Below, piece by piece: positions 8,868 through 17,867 of a stretch of DNA of 64,000 nt. Each line of letters begins with the position of its first letter. Within the stretch, counting starts at the first letter, position 1. The notes under the pieces were generated by a model. The model was given only the letters and a program-made list of their open reading frames with translations, searched no databases and was not told the origin of the DNA. The position numbers were made by a program, and so were the translations under genes. The DNA is from UBA3537 sp038106885. GTDB lineage: Bacteria; Bacteroidota; Bacteroidia; Flavobacteriales; Flavobacteriaceae. Where the stretch lies: contig JAYNFX010000003.1 in assembly GCA_038106885.1 (NCBI GenBank), positions 24,748 to 88,747 on the forward strand, given 5' to 3'.

Positions 8868-10445
8868 CTAATTGTAATTAGCAGATAAGTCCTGAGCAAC
8901 TTTTGTTAAAGTGGTTGTTACTTCATCAGTTAATTTACCTGATTTTAAAGTAGCAAGAACATCACTGTGTTTAGCTTTCAATAACTCAATAAACTCTGAC
9001 TCAAATTCTTTTACCTTATTGACAGGAACATCACGTAATAAATTTTTAGAGCCAGCATAAATTATGGCAATTTGATCTTCTACAGTGTAAGGATCATTTT
9101 GTGCCTGCTTTAAAATTTCTACATTTCTTTTCCCTTTTTCAATAACATTGAGTGTAACTGCGTCTAAGTCAGATCCAAATTTTGCAAAAGCTTCTAGTTC
9201 ACGGAACTGTGCTTGGTCTAATTTAAGAGTTCCTGAAACCTTTTTCATTGACTTAATTTGAGCACTACCTCCTACACGAGACACTGAAATTCCAACATTA
9301 ATCGCTGGTCGAACTCCTGAATTAAATAAATCTCCATCTAAGAAAATTTGACCGTCTGTAATGGAAATCACATTTGTTGGAATGTAAGCTGATACATCAC
9401 CTGCTTGTGTTTCAATAATTGGAAGCGCGGTTAATGACCCACCACCTTTAACCATTGGCTTTAAAGAATCTGGAAGATCGTTCATGTCCTTTGCAATAGT
9501 GTCATCATTAATCACTTTCGCAGATCGCTCTAATAAACGTGAGTGTAAATAGAAAACATCTCCAGGATATGCCTCTCGCCCCGGTGGACGACGAAGTAAA
9601 AGTGATACCTCACGGTAAGCTACTGCTTGCTTTGAAAGGTCATCATATATTATTAACGCCGGACGACCTGTATCTCTAAAATACTCTCCAATTGCTGCTC
9701 CTGCAAATGGAGCATAAACTTGCATTGGAGCAGGATCAGATGCATTTGCAGCAACAATTGTTGTATATGCTAAAGCACCTCTATCTTCTAGAGTTTTTGC
9801 AATATTAGCTACTGTAGATGCTTTTTGCCCAACAGCAACATAAATACAGTAAACCGGTTCACCAGCATCATAAAATTCTTTTTGATTCAAAATAGTGTCG
9901 ATACAAACTGTTGTTTTACCAGTTTGACGGTCACCAATTACAAGTTCTCTTTGTCCACGCCCAACTGGTATCATTGCATCAATAGACTTAATTCCTGTCT
10001 GGAGCGGTTCAGTTACTGGCTCGCGGAATACAACTCCGGGGGCTTTTCTCTCAAGTGGCATCTCATAAACATCGCCTTCAATAGAACCTTTCCCATCAAT
10101 TGGTGCTCCAAGTGTATCAACAACACGGCCTACAATTCCTTCACCTACATTGATTGAAGCAATACGTCCAGTACGTTTAACTGTTGAACCCTCTTTGACA
10201 ACTTTGGATGCCCCTAAAAGTACAATCCCTACATTATCTTCTTCCAAATTCAAAACTATTCCTTCAAGATCGCCATCAAATTGTACTAATTCTCCGTATT
10301 GCGCATTAGATAATCCATAAGCCCGGACAATTCCGTCTCCAACAGTTAGTACAGTACCAACTTCATCCAAAGAAGCTGTACCATCGAATCCCGAAAGTTG
10401 TTGTTTTAAAATTGCTGAAATTTCAGCTGCTTTTACATCTGCCAT
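8868..10445 (-). CDS. atpA: F1F0 ATP synthase subunit alpha
   Basis: Non-catalytic nucleotide-binding subunit of the F1 hexamer, 525 residues. The beta-barrel N-domain, the Walker A motif GDRQTGKT (near residue 170), the Walker B-like LIIYDDLSKQ and the ATP synthase alpha/beta signature PPGREAYPGDVFYLHSRLLE are all intact. It follows atpH by about 40 nt. The gene is less AT-rich than its neighbours, as expected for a highly expressed, conserved gene. Confidence 0.98.
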   Translation of the reverse strand: MADVKAAEISAILKQQLSGFDGTASLDEVGTVLTVGDGIVRAYGLSNAQYGELVQFDGDLEGIVLNLEEDNVGIVLLGASKVVKEGSTVKRTGRIASINVGEGIVGRVVDTLGAPIDGKGSIEGDVYEMPLERKAPGVVFREPVTEPLQTGIKSIDAMIPVGRGQRELVIGDRQTGKTTVCIDTILNQKEFYDAGEPVYCIYVAVGQKASTVANIAKTLEDRGALAYTTIVAANASDPAPMQVYAPFAGAAIGEYFRDTGRPALIIYDDLSKQAVAYREVSLLLRRPPGREAYPGDVFYLHSRLLERSAKVINDDTIAKDMNDLPDSLKPMVKGGGSLTALPIIETQAGDVSAYIPTNVISITDGQIFLDGDLFNSGVRPAINVGISVSRVGGSAQIKSMKKVSGTLKLDQAQFRELEAFAKFGSDLDAVTLNVIEKGKRNVEILKQAQNDPYTVEDQIAIIYAGSKNLLRDVPVNKVKEFESEFIELLKAKHSDVLATLKSGKLTDEVTTTLTKVAQDLSANYN

Positions 10446-10487
10446 TTTAATTTATTTTTCTCTTTTGAATTCCGATTAGAATTCTTA

Positions 10488-11024
10488 TTAATTTGCTATA
10501 AATTTATTTTTAATTCTATTTAATTGATTTGAAACACTTGCATCATATTGCTGGTCACCCACTCTTAAAATAAATCCTCCTAATATGGACTCATCTATAA
10601 TCTTTTTTAAAGTAACTTGTCTAGTTGATAAGGTCTTCAATTTATTCATAATTTTCTTTTCAAGAGCTTCTGTCATAGCTGCTGCAGTAATTACTGTTGC
10701 TTGCTCTTTATTATTTACTTTGTCATAAAGCTGTCCGTATTGTGTTGCAATTTCATCTAGTAAATCGACTCGTTTGTTCGATACTAGAGTTTTAAATAGG
10801 GACTTAACTTCTTTACCAGTATTTGCGAAAACTTTCCCCAAAACATTACTTTTATCGGAAAGTTTTACAATTGGGGATTTAAGCATATTATTAAGATCAG
10901 GATTTGATATAATACAATTTAAAATATCGTTCATTTCATCATGAACATTTGATGATGTATTATTGTCTTGAGCCACACTTAAAATGGCTTTAGCATATCG
11001 AATAGCTGCTCTTGTGTCTGACAT
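10488..11024 (-). CDS. atpH: F1F0 ATP synthase subunit delta
   Basis: Peripheral-stalk subunit (OSCP homologue) linking F1 to the b subunits. At 178 residues it has the expected length, with the N-terminal helical domain RAAIRYAKAIL and the C-terminal motif ESILGGFILRVGDQQYDASV. It lies 6 nt after atpF and is translated as part of the atp operon. Confidence 0.95.
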   Translation of the reverse strand: MSDTRAAIRYAKAILSVAQDNNTSSNVHDEMNDILNCIISNPDLNNMLKSPIVKLSDKSNVLGKVFANTGKEVKSLFKTLVSNKRVDLLDEIATQYGQLYDKVNNKEQATVITAAAMTEALEKKIMNKLKTLSTRQVTLKKIIDESILGGFILRVGDQQYDASVSNQLNRIKNKFIAN

Positions 11025-11030
11025 AATAAT

Positions 11031-11531
11031 TTAATTTAAATTAGCATCGTCTATCATTGACTCTACTAATTTTTCTTGTTTACCTTCTTTTGACAACTCA
11101 TTTTTTAATACTTTTTCTGCAATAGAAAGAGAAAGCTCGGCAACTTGGGATTTTAGATCAGAAATTGCGGCTTTTTTTTCGGTTTTGATCGCGGCTTGAG
11201 CTTGAGATATTAATTTCGCAGCCTCTACCTTAGCCTCCTCTTTTGCGTCATCAATCATTTTATTTTTTAATTCTCGAGCCTCCTTTAACATTGACTCACG
11301 TTCAGCACGAGCCTGTTTTAAAAGTTTTTGGTTATCAGTTTGGAGATTTTCCATCTCCTTTTTAGCATCCTCAGCAGCACTAAGTGCATTTTTTATTCCT
11401 TCCTCGCGTTCATTTACAGCATTCAAAATTGGGGACCATGCATATTTTTTTAACAATAGTAATAATCCAACAAAAAGCAACGTCTGCCATACAAATAAAC
11501 CAAGCGAGAATTCTTCTAATAATTTTTCCAT
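11031..11531 (-). CDS. atpF: F1F0 ATP synthase subunit b
   Basis: Membrane-anchored peripheral stalk. 166 residues: one N-terminal membrane helix (about 9-27, LFVWQTLLFVGLLLLL) and a long, highly charged helix with many K, E and A, typical of subunit b. No b' paralogue is present. It follows atpE after an 82-nt spacer that contains a strong hairpin, the largest gap between core atp genes here. Confidence 0.95.
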   Translation of the reverse strand: MEKLLEEFSLGLFVWQTLLFVGLLLLLKKYAWSPILNAVNEREEGIKNALSAAEDAKKEMENLQTDNQKLLKQARAERESMLKEARELKNKMIDDAKEEAKVEAAKLISQAQAAIKTEKKAAISDLKSQVAELSLSIAEKVLKNELSKEGKQEKLVESMIDDANLN

Positions 11532-11563
11532 AATAATTTTATTATGATATTTTAAATTTAATT

Positions 11564-11600
11564 AAAACAACTTTGCAACCAACCGTCACAAAGTTGTTTT
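11564..11600 (-). promoter_or_regulatory. Hairpin between atpE and atpF
   Basis: A perfect 12-bp inverted repeat: aaaacaactttg (11564-11575) and caaagttgtttt (11589-11600), loop 13 nt. On the minus strand it sits 14 nt after the atpE stop and ends in gttgtttt. It could act as a partial terminator or as a 3' stabiliser that raises atpE expression over the downstream genes, matching the need for many c subunits per complex. That role is inferred. Confidence 0.6.
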
Positions 11601-11613
11601 TTTTTGGATGAGA

Positions 11614-11805
11614 TTACACTGCAAATAGCGCAGCAAATCCAATACCTTCAATTAAGGCTGCTGCAATAAGCATAGCTGTTTGAATCTTTCCATAAGCCTC
11701 AGGTTGGCGAGCGATAGCCTCCATTGCAGAACCACCGATTTTACCAATTCCTAAACCTACTCCGATTACAACTAACCCTGCACCTACCATTACTGGAATT
11801 TCCAT
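11614..11805 (-). CDS. atpE: F1F0 ATP synthase subunit c
   Basis: 63-residue hairpin of two membrane helices that forms the rotor ring. Helix 1 has the Gly-rich packing motif (GVGLGIGKIGG), the polar loop is ARQPEA, and helix 2 carries the ion-binding carboxylate Glu53 (ALIEGIGFAALF). The residues around Glu53 lack the obvious Ser/Thr pattern of Na+-specific rings, so proton coupling is the likelier reading. It is the second gene of the operon after atpB and is followed by a strong hairpin. Confidence 0.96.
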   Translation of the reverse strand: MEIPVMVGAGLVVIGVGLGIGKIGGSAMEAIARQPEAYGKIQTAMLIAAALIEGIGFAALFAV

Positions 11806-11848
11806 ATATATATATTTAAAAATTAAACATTCAAATTAATTACTCAAA

Positions 11849-12955
11849 TTAATGAGCATGTGCCTCATCATGATGTTCATGCTCTTCTGAAGCAAAACCA
11901 AAATACAAAGCAGAAAGCATTGTAAAAATATACGCTTGCAAAAGCGCTACAAGTACCTCAATTAAAGAGATTGCAAAGGCCAATCCGAAGGATAGTGGAC
12001 TCCCCAACCAACTTTTAAATAAAAACATTAGCCCTATCAAACTCATTAACACAATGTGTCCAGCCTGCATGTTGGCATACAGACGAATAAGGAGAGAAAA
12101 TGGCTTAATGAATATCCCTAACACTTCAATAGGAATTAAAATTATGTACAACAAAATTTTCCCATACCATGGCATCGAATCTCCCAGAGGATCAAAAATG
12201 TGTTTCCAATAGTCTTTTGTGCCTGTTAAATTTGTGATTAAAAAAGTTAGCAGCGCTAACGCAAAAGTTACAGCGATATTCCCAGTAACATTAACACCCA
12301 AAGGGGTCAAACCAAAAATATTTAAAAACCATATGAAGAAAAATACTGTTAACAAAAATGGCATGTATTGCATATACTTTTTTTCTCCAATATTAGGAAT
12401 AGCAATATCATCTCGAATGTAAATTACAATTGGCTCAAAAAATCGGCCGATCCCTGCTGCAACTCCATTGTTATTAATGTATGACCTAGCCAAAGCTCTA
12501 AAAATATAAAACATAAGTAAAGCTGTTATTAGAATCATTACAACACTTTTTGTTATTGAAAAATCTAAGGGCTTTACGTTTGTAGGGTGATTATGATCGT
12601 CATAATTTATATCCCCCTGCTTGTTAGTTTTGTAAATTTTATTGTGATATAATTTATAAAAATTGCCATCTACCGCAGCTAAAGTCTCGCCATGGTTAAA
12701 CTTAGATGAAGAAAATACTTTCAATCCGTCATCCCACAAAATAACAGGAAGTGGCGCTCCAACATAAATGTGAGCACCATCATCGTTAGTATAAGAAAAC
12801 AAGCTAAAATCGTATGAATCCTGAAGGTGATGTTGAATATATGCTTTAATCTCTGACTTTTTATCAGTTTCAGGAGCTTTTTTTGAAGCCATTCCTAAAA
12901 ATGGAATAAAAATTAAAATTAAAGTGGAAAATTTTAATGTTAATTTGTTTTGCAT
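11849..12955 (-). CDS. atpB: F1F0 ATP synthase subunit a
   Basis: Membrane stator that forms the proton channels against the c ring. At 368 residues it is longer than the E. coli protein because of an N-terminal signal-like segment and an extracytoplasmic domain of about 110 residues, as is usual in Bacteroidota. The conserved channel helix with the essential Arg is visible as LLIRLYANMQAGH. The C-terminus is His-rich (EEHEHHDEAHAH). It is the first core gene of atpBEFHAG and has its own promoter just upstream. Confidence 0.95.
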   Translation of the reverse strand: MQNKLTLKFSTLILIFIPFLGMASKKAPETDKKSEIKAYIQHHLQDSYDFSLFSYTNDDGAHIYVGAPLPVILWDDGLKVFSSSKFNHGETLAAVDGNFYKLYHNKIYKTNKQGDINYDDHNHPTNVKPLDFSITKSVVMILITALLMFYIFRALARSYINNNGVAAGIGRFFEPIVIYIRDDIAIPNIGEKKYMQYMPFLLTVFFFIWFLNIFGLTPLGVNVTGNIAVTFALALLTFLITNLTGTKDYWKHIFDPLGDSMPWYGKILLYIILIPIEVLGIFIKPFSLLIRLYANMQAGHIVLMSLIGLMFLFKSWLGSPLSFGLAFAISLIEVLVALLQAYIFTMLSALYFGFASEEHEHHDEAHAH

Positions 12956-12984
12956 TGTTACCTTCTTGTGGTCTAAAAACGCTG

Positions 12985-13013
12985 CAAAGTTATTGTTTTA
13001 TATCTAAAACAAA
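12985..13013 (-). promoter_or_regulatory. Promoter of the atp operon
   Basis: On the minus strand, TAACTTTG (12992-12985) matches the TAnnTTTG -7 box, with TTTG 17 nt further upstream (13013-13010). The box ends 29 nt before the atpB start. It lies in the 117-nt gap between the DUF6168 gene and atpB, so the core operon can be transcribed separately from the sprE-bactofilin-atpZ genes. Confidence 0.55.
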
Positions 13014-13072
13014 AACAATTTTTGTTACTTTATTTTGTGTTAATAAATATTAAGAATTAGAGAAGGAAAATT

Positions 13073-13456
13073 CTACATTTTATTGAGCTGTTTACTGAGT
13101 TGGTAAGTTTCCAAAATTAGACAAATTGTATACGGAAGAAAAAAAGAAATAAACTCATAAATTATAATTTCGCCATCTTGTTTAAATGGACCATAAAAGA
13201 TAACAAAAAACATCAAAAACTTCGTCCCACTTCCGAACAAAAAAATAAAACCAATATGGTTTTTATACTTTTCTTTTAAGCTTACCAGTATCCAAAAAAT
13301 TAATATTGCTATGATAGCATTACAACAATAAGACTCAACAATCATATTTTGAAACAGCGGTTGGTCAATAAAATAATTGAGAAGAGTATGTAGCCCAAAT
13401 GTAGACCCTAAAGTTATTAATACTGTTGAAGAAAATCTTCTAGTAACTTCATTCAT
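13073..13456 (-). CDS. DUF6168-like small membrane protein
   Basis: 127 residues with four predicted membrane helices and no polar catalytic motif. Length, composition and position (between atpZ and atpB) match the family recalled as DUF6168, which may occupy the place of AtpI in Bacteroidota. AtpI/UncI-type proteins assist c-ring assembly, but this assignment rests on position rather than residues. Its start overlaps the atpZ stop by 4 nt (ATGA), so it is translationally coupled. Confidence 0.65.
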   Translation of the reverse strand: MNEVTRRFSSTVLITLGSTFGLHTLLNYFIDQPLFQNMIVESYCCNAIIAILIFWILVSLKEKYKNHIGFIFLFGSGTKFLMFFVIFYGPFKQDGEIIIYEFISFFLPYTICLILETYQLSKQLNKM

Positions 13457-13680
13457 TCTTTATGAATCTTTTCTAGCTGTTTTAAGACTACATAAAGACT
13501 TAATGCAACTCCAGTAATAGCACCAATAGCCACAAAAGTTTTAGTGTTATTATTTAGATATAAATCTATCCTCTTACCAAAATAGATAAATATATATACA
13601 ATAACTCCTATCTGTATTCCAAGTCCAGATAATTTAATAAAGTTTTTAAGCGGATTGTCCTGATTTGACACTTGTTTCAA
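13453..13680 (-). CDS. AtpZ/AtpI-family ATP synthase accessory protein
   Basis: 75 residues with two membrane helices (about 17-33 and 46-62) separated by FGKRIDLYLNN, the arrangement of AtpZ/AtpI-family proteins. Members are linked to F1F0 assembly and Mg2+ or Ca2+ transport. The frame has no ATG at all: possible starts are TTG (13680) or GTG (13671). Either places the first residues inside the end of the bactofilin gene, giving a 26-35-nt overlap. Translation is probably coupled to bactofilin. Confidence 0.78.
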   Translation of the reverse strand: MKQVSNQDNPLKNFIKLSGLGIQIGVIVYIFIYFGKRIDLYLNNNTKTFVAIGAITGVALSLYVVLKQLEKIHKE

Positions 13681-14074
13681 TGGTTTGCTTAATTTCTGTT
13701 TTGAGCTCCTTTACCGCATCTTTCATCTGACAATGAGCATTAAAGATTGCACCAGGTTCAACAGCAAGTTTACCAGTTTGTACATCTCCTTCAATATTTG
13801 CTGAAGATCTTAAGCTTAGAGTATCTGAAACCACAAGATTACCTTTGATTGTGCCTTCAATATCAGCATTATTACATGACAAACTACCATCAATAGTGCC
13901 TGTATTACCTACCACAACTTTTCCTTTTGTTAAGAGAGTCCCTTTAATAGTACCTTCAATTCTAAAGTCGCCTTCACTCTTCAAATCGCCCTCAAAAATA
14001 GAACCATGAGCTATCATGTTTTGCTTAGACAATCCATTATTTTGTGTTCTTGGTTTTTTTGAATCTGTAAACAT
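13646..14074 (-). CDS. Bactofilin (polymer-forming cytoskeletal protein)
   Basis: 142 residues. The core (about 25-115) shows the regular 6-7-residue periodicity of Gly and hydrophobic residues of a right-handed beta-helix (SEGDFRIEGTIKGTLLTKGK, VVVGNTGTIDGSLSCNNADI), flanked by short charged tails, which is the bactofilin plan. These proteins polymerise without nucleotide and scaffold envelope enzymes. It lies 4 nt after sprE/porW and overlaps atpZ. Confidence 0.9.
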   Translation of the reverse strand: MFTDSKKPRTQNNGLSKQNMIAHGSIFEGDLKSEGDFRIEGTIKGTLLTKGKVVVGNTGTIDGSLSCNNADIEGTIKGNLVVSDTLSLRSSANIEGDVQTGKLAVEPGAIFNAHCQMKDAVKELKTEIKQTIETSVKSGQSA

Positions 14075-14078
14075 AATT

Positions 14079-16598
14079 CTAGTTTTTATAATTAAAATTC
14101 TTTAAATAAGAATCAAGATTTTTATGTATTTGAAGTGTTTTATAATTGGTAGACGATATAGCAAAATATGACCTAGATAAAATTTCTTGATCATCAATCT
14201 CTAACAGTTCGACAAATCCTAACGCACCGCTAATACTTTTTAGTCCGTGAACTACTACAAATGTAGTATTAATATCGTAAATATCTTCTGATGCTGTTAA
14301 TTCAAATACTATTTCTTTATCAATAATATCCTCTAAAGCTAATTTGAACTGATTTATTCGGTCCTTATCTAAGGCCGAAAAACTAAATATTGCCTTAAAG
14401 CTTGTGTCTTGTGATGACCTTGTAAAGCTCTCATTTTCTAAGCCAGGAATAATATTCTCAATAATATTTTGAGCCCGCTTGCCCTCAGTTGAATTTGGAT
14501 AATTTAGTGAAAGATAGTTTAAACCTTCTTTATAAGCCTCTAACCCATACAAGCGAGCGTTTGAAATTGTTTTTAATAGTTCAAACTTTGGAACTATATC
14601 CTCACCTTCAAAAGCTAAAATCTCAAGTTCGCAATCATTAATTACTTTTTGATATTTAGCTGCTTGAAAATCTTCATATAATACCCTGTAACGCTCCATT
14701 GGGCTTTGGCTATCGGCCTGTAAAATTTCCTGTGGATTTAAAAGAATTTTTGCATAACGTGAATCAGGGTAATTTTCTGTAATATCTATTCTTATTTTAT
14801 CAGCAAGAGCGCTTTTGTTAAATGAAGTATAAGCTTTATATAAGTTATATTTTGCAGGAAGTATTAATCGCTCTTGAGGTTGTTGACTAAGTAAAAATTG
14901 TAATTTTTCAATTGCCCGCGGATAATCTTTGAATTTATTCCTGTAAATTAAACCAAGTCTGTAATAAGCTACATCACGCTTATTTTTGATGCTATCTATT
15001 TCCTCTTGAGCTTTAGGTAACTTTTCTATGAAGTATTGGGAGGTTATTCCCTTATTTCCTAATACAGAATCATTCTTTTGTAGTTTAATCGCTGAAGCTT
15101 TATTTTCAGATTTTGATGACCACCTCCAATTATCCGCTAATGGCCTTTTGCCCCAAAAATTTATAAACGCATTTTTACCATAAGCAACTGTGGTGGTTTG
15201 GTAAAAATAAAATCCTCCTTTATTTACTTCCTTGTTATCATCAACTAAGTTTATTTTTCTGTAATTAGATTTCTTCTTTGAGCTATTATACTTTTTCTGT
15301 TCTGCTATTAAATTTTCTACATAAGGTTGGAAAAAATCTTCCAGCTGATTTTCAGACATTCTTGTTAGGCGAAGAATACTGTCGTTTTCTTTAGCAATAG
15401 TCTCATAAAAAATCACATCTTTTAAATTTTCAAATCGTTTTTTTACAAGTCTATACGATTTATTTTTTGTGTTGTATTTGGTAAGAGTGCTGTCATAATA
15501 AGCCCCTGCTAAAATATAATTAGAATTATCATAATAATAGTCAGCAAGTGTGTGATAATTAACAGCACTTAGATACTGATCTTTAGAATTTGAAGATAAA
15601 GACTTATTGTAATAATTTATTGCTATTGAGTCCTTACTAATTTTTATATAGTGATTAGCAATGACGTGATATATCATTGCCAAAAAGGGTCGATTTTCTC
15701 TATCATTTTCTAAAAATTCTAAAAATTCATGTAAGACAACTAAATCGCCTGAATCGTAATTAAAATTCTTGATTTGTTCCAAAAATGCATTTATTCTGTA
15801 TTTCCTAGAAATACTTCTTTTCAAGTCAATTACTTTTTGAAAAGAGTTGTTAGCCATCTCTGGTATGTTTTTTAAATTATAAAGCTGCCCTTGAATGTAT
15901 AAAAGTCTTCCTTTTTGTTCCTTGTTTTTTGTAATATCGACAGCTTTTTCAATAGATGTAATCGCCAAGTCTATTTCAGATTGATTAATATATAATTGAG
16001 CCAAAGTTGTAAGGGCTTCTAGGCGATCATCATTGTTTAAGTCCTTTTTTTGTAATAATAAGTTTAAATTTTCTAATGCAATTGCCTCATTTTCGAGTCT
16101 GAGATTAGTTTTAGCTTTCCATACTTTTGCTGTATTTATATTACTGCTACCAGGATATTTAAAAAGAACATAATTAAATGCTTCAATGGCAGGAATAAAT
16201 CTACCGCTATAATACCTTGCTTTACCTAAAAGTATATATGCTTCATCTATTTGAGGATTTTTTTCCTTCCCTTTTACACTCATTCCGTGAGTTTGAACAG
16301 CTTTAATTGCTTTCTCTTCAGCTCTTTGTAAATCTGAATTTTGTTCATCATCCTCAATAGAAAAATCTTTAACATTGATTTGCTCTATTGGTAAAATTTC
16401 CCAAAAATTGTCGTAATATTTTGATTCAATATCATTTAGTGCGGTTTCATAAGCGACACCTCCATTAAACAAAACATTATATTTTGTATTTAAAGCATGC
16501 CAATTTCTGTTAATGAAACGGTCTTTTTTCCTAGAGCAACTAAAAATAATTAGTACTCCAGAGACAAAAACTAAAATATGTCTAAAAAACTTATTCAA
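14079..16598 (-). CDS. SprE/PorW-like T9SS and gliding lipoprotein
   Basis: 839-residue lipoprotein (lipobox IFSC, Cys21) packed with TPR-like repeats. Right after the lipobox is RNWHALNTKYNVLFNGGVAY, and then DNFWEILPIEQ, which I recognise from SprE/PorW, needed for type IX secretion and gliding in Bacteroidota. The start is TTG: a TAA precedes it directly in frame and no ATG is near. It heads an operon with bactofilin, atpZ and the DUF6168 gene. Its presence implies a T9SS elsewhere in the genome; no other T9SS gene is in this window. Confidence 0.82.
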   Translation of the reverse strand: MNKFFRHILVFVSGVLIIFSCSRKKDRFINRNWHALNTKYNVLFNGGVAYETALNDIESKYYDNFWEILPIEQINVKDFSIEDDEQNSDLQRAEEKAIKAVQTHGMSVKGKEKNPQIDEAYILLGKARYYSGRFIPAIEAFNYVLFKYPGSSNINTAKVWKAKTNLRLENEAIALENLNLLLQKKDLNNDDRLEALTTLAQLYINQSEIDLAITSIEKAVDITKNKEQKGRLLYIQGQLYNLKNIPEMANNSFQKVIDLKRSISRKYRINAFLEQIKNFNYDSGDLVVLHEFLEFLENDRENRPFLAMIYHVIANHYIKISKDSIAINYYNKSLSSNSKDQYLSAVNYHTLADYYYDNSNYILAGAYYDSTLTKYNTKNKSYRLVKKRFENLKDVIFYETIAKENDSILRLTRMSENQLEDFFQPYVENLIAEQKKYNSSKKKSNYRKINLVDDNKEVNKGGFYFYQTTTVAYGKNAFINFWGKRPLADNWRWSSKSENKASAIKLQKNDSVLGNKGITSQYFIEKLPKAQEEIDSIKNKRDVAYYRLGLIYRNKFKDYPRAIEKLQFLLSQQPQERLILPAKYNLYKAYTSFNKSALADKIRIDITENYPDSRYAKILLNPQEILQADSQSPMERYRVLYEDFQAAKYQKVINDCELEILAFEGEDIVPKFELLKTISNARLYGLEAYKEGLNYLSLNYPNSTEGKRAQNIIENIIPGLENESFTRSSQDTSFKAIFSFSALDKDRINQFKLALEDIIDKEIVFELTASEDIYDINTTFVVVHGLKSISGALGFVELLEIDDQEILSRSYFAISSTNYKTLQIHKNLDSYLKNFNYKN

Positions 16599-16781
16599 TT
16601 AAATATTTTATTTCTAATAACTCTTAACCTTGATTTATGGTATGCAAAGTTTGTAAAAATACTCATCTTTTTGAATAAAACTAATTATTTTAGGGGTTTT
16701 GATCTGTAGGATAACATGAAATTTTATTTAAGGAATTCAATTTTAGCGATCTATTAACAATCTATTAAATAGTTTCTTTAG

Positions 16782-16789
16782 TATTTTTG
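16782..16789 (+). promoter_or_regulatory. Candidate -7 box for the reductase gene
   Basis: TATTTTTG matches TAnnTTTG and ends 17 nt before the ATG at 16806. No good TTTG is seen at the -33 position. The box sits at the right end of a 207-nt AT-rich divergent spacer between sprE and this gene. Confidence 0.4.
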
Positions 16790-16805
16790 TTTAAAAATAT
16801 TGTGT

Positions 16806-17867
16806 ATGGCTTCATTTCATGAACTTATAATCTCCGACGTTGTTAAAGAAACGCCAGAAGCTGTAAGTGTTACTTTTGATGTTCCCTTTGAACTTAAATC
16901 TAAATATATATTCCTGCCTGGACAATACTTGACATTAGAATCACTAATAAATAATGAAAAAATTCGTAGAGATTATTCAATAAGCTCAACACCGTCAAGT
17001 GGGAACTTAACTGTAACCATTAAAAAAGTTAAAAATGGAATATTTTCGAATTATGCTAATGATTCGCTACGAAAAGGAAGTTTAATTAACGTCTCATTAC
17101 CAAGGGGTAGATTCGTTTATGATAGCATTTCAAATTCTCCAAAAATAATTTTTGCTTTTGCAGCAGGTAGTGGTATTACTCCAATAATAAGTATAATTAA
17201 AACTGCTTTAGAAAATTCTACGAAAACTTCTTGTAAGTTGATTTATGGAAATAAATCTCCGAAAACAACGATATTTTTAAATGATCTTAATCATTTAAAG
17301 CAGGTACATAAAAATAGATTTGATCTTCAACTCGTTTATAGCCAAGCTCAAGTTGAAAATTCCTTAAATGGCCGAATTGATGCTGAAAAAACAGCTCATT
17401 TTTTACAGAATTTAAGCTCAGATCAAAAATCATTATCTAATTATTATTTATGTGGTCCTGAGAAAATGATTTTTAATGTTAAAAATGAACTTCTGAAGAA
17501 CAATATTAAGGAAGAAAAAATACTTTTTGAATTATTTTCGTCTACATCTAGCTTAGAAACTAAAAATAATCTCAACTCAAATAATAGTTTTTGTGAAGCA
17601 ACGATTCAGTTTGAAGATTCTACAGAAAAAATTAAGATTTTAAAAGATCAAACCGTACTTGATGCAGCTTTGTCAAAGGATATTGAAGTGCCTTACTCAT
17701 GTAAAGGGGGCGTGTGTAGTAGTTGTATTTGCAGAATAAAAGAAGGCGGTGCTCAAATGAGGCAAAACAGTGTACTAACTGATAAAGAAGTCGAGGAAGG
17801 ATTAGTACTAAGTTGTCAAGCAGTTCCAACTACAGCAAATCTAATAGTTGATTTTGATGATGTTTAA
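16806..17867 (+). CDS. Ferredoxin-NADP reductase-type oxidoreductase with C-terminal 2Fe-2S domain
   Basis: 353 residues in the PaaE/HmpX arrangement. The FAD-binding barrel holds RRDYSIS (FAD motif RxYS). An NAD(P)-binding domain follows (FAFAAGSGITPIISI; YYLCGPEKMI). The C-terminal plant-type 2Fe-2S ferredoxin domain has CKGGVCSSCICRI plus a distant Cys in LSCQA. It would move electrons from NAD(P)H through FAD and 2Fe-2S to an oxygenase or other acceptor. The phenylacetate-CoA oxygenase partners (paaABCD) are absent, so the substrate partner is unknown. ATG at 16806 is preferred over a TTG two codons upstream. Its stop overlaps the converging GT9 gene by 4 nt. Confidence 0.85.
   Translation: MASFHELIISDVVKETPEAVSVTFDVPFELKSKYIFLPGQYLTLESLINNEKIRRDYSISSTPSSGNLTVTIKKVKNGIFSNYANDSLRKGSLINVSLPRGRFVYDSISNSPKIIFAFAAGSGITPIISIIKTALENSTKTSCKLIYGNKSPKTTIFLNDLNHLKQVHKNRFDLQLVYSQAQVENSLNGRIDAEKTAHFLQNLSSDQKSLSNYYLCGPEKMIFNVKNELLKNNIKEEKILFELFSSTSSLETKNNLNSNNSFCEATIQFEDSTEKIKILKDQTVLDAALSKDIEVPYSCKGGVCSSCICRIKEGGAQMRQNSVLTDKEVEEGLVLSCQAVPTTANLIVDFDDV

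Noticed and set aside
9825..10157. Open frames opposite atpA and other conserved genes (for example also opposite purD, gltX and DUF4175)
   Set aside because: They lie antisense to strongly conserved coding sequence, show no protein-family signature and have no promoter; they are shadows.
10466..10484. GAATTC...GAATTC inverted repeat between atpH and atpA
   Set aside because: A 6-bp stem of low GC in an AT-rich spacer is expected by chance and has no T tract in the right place.
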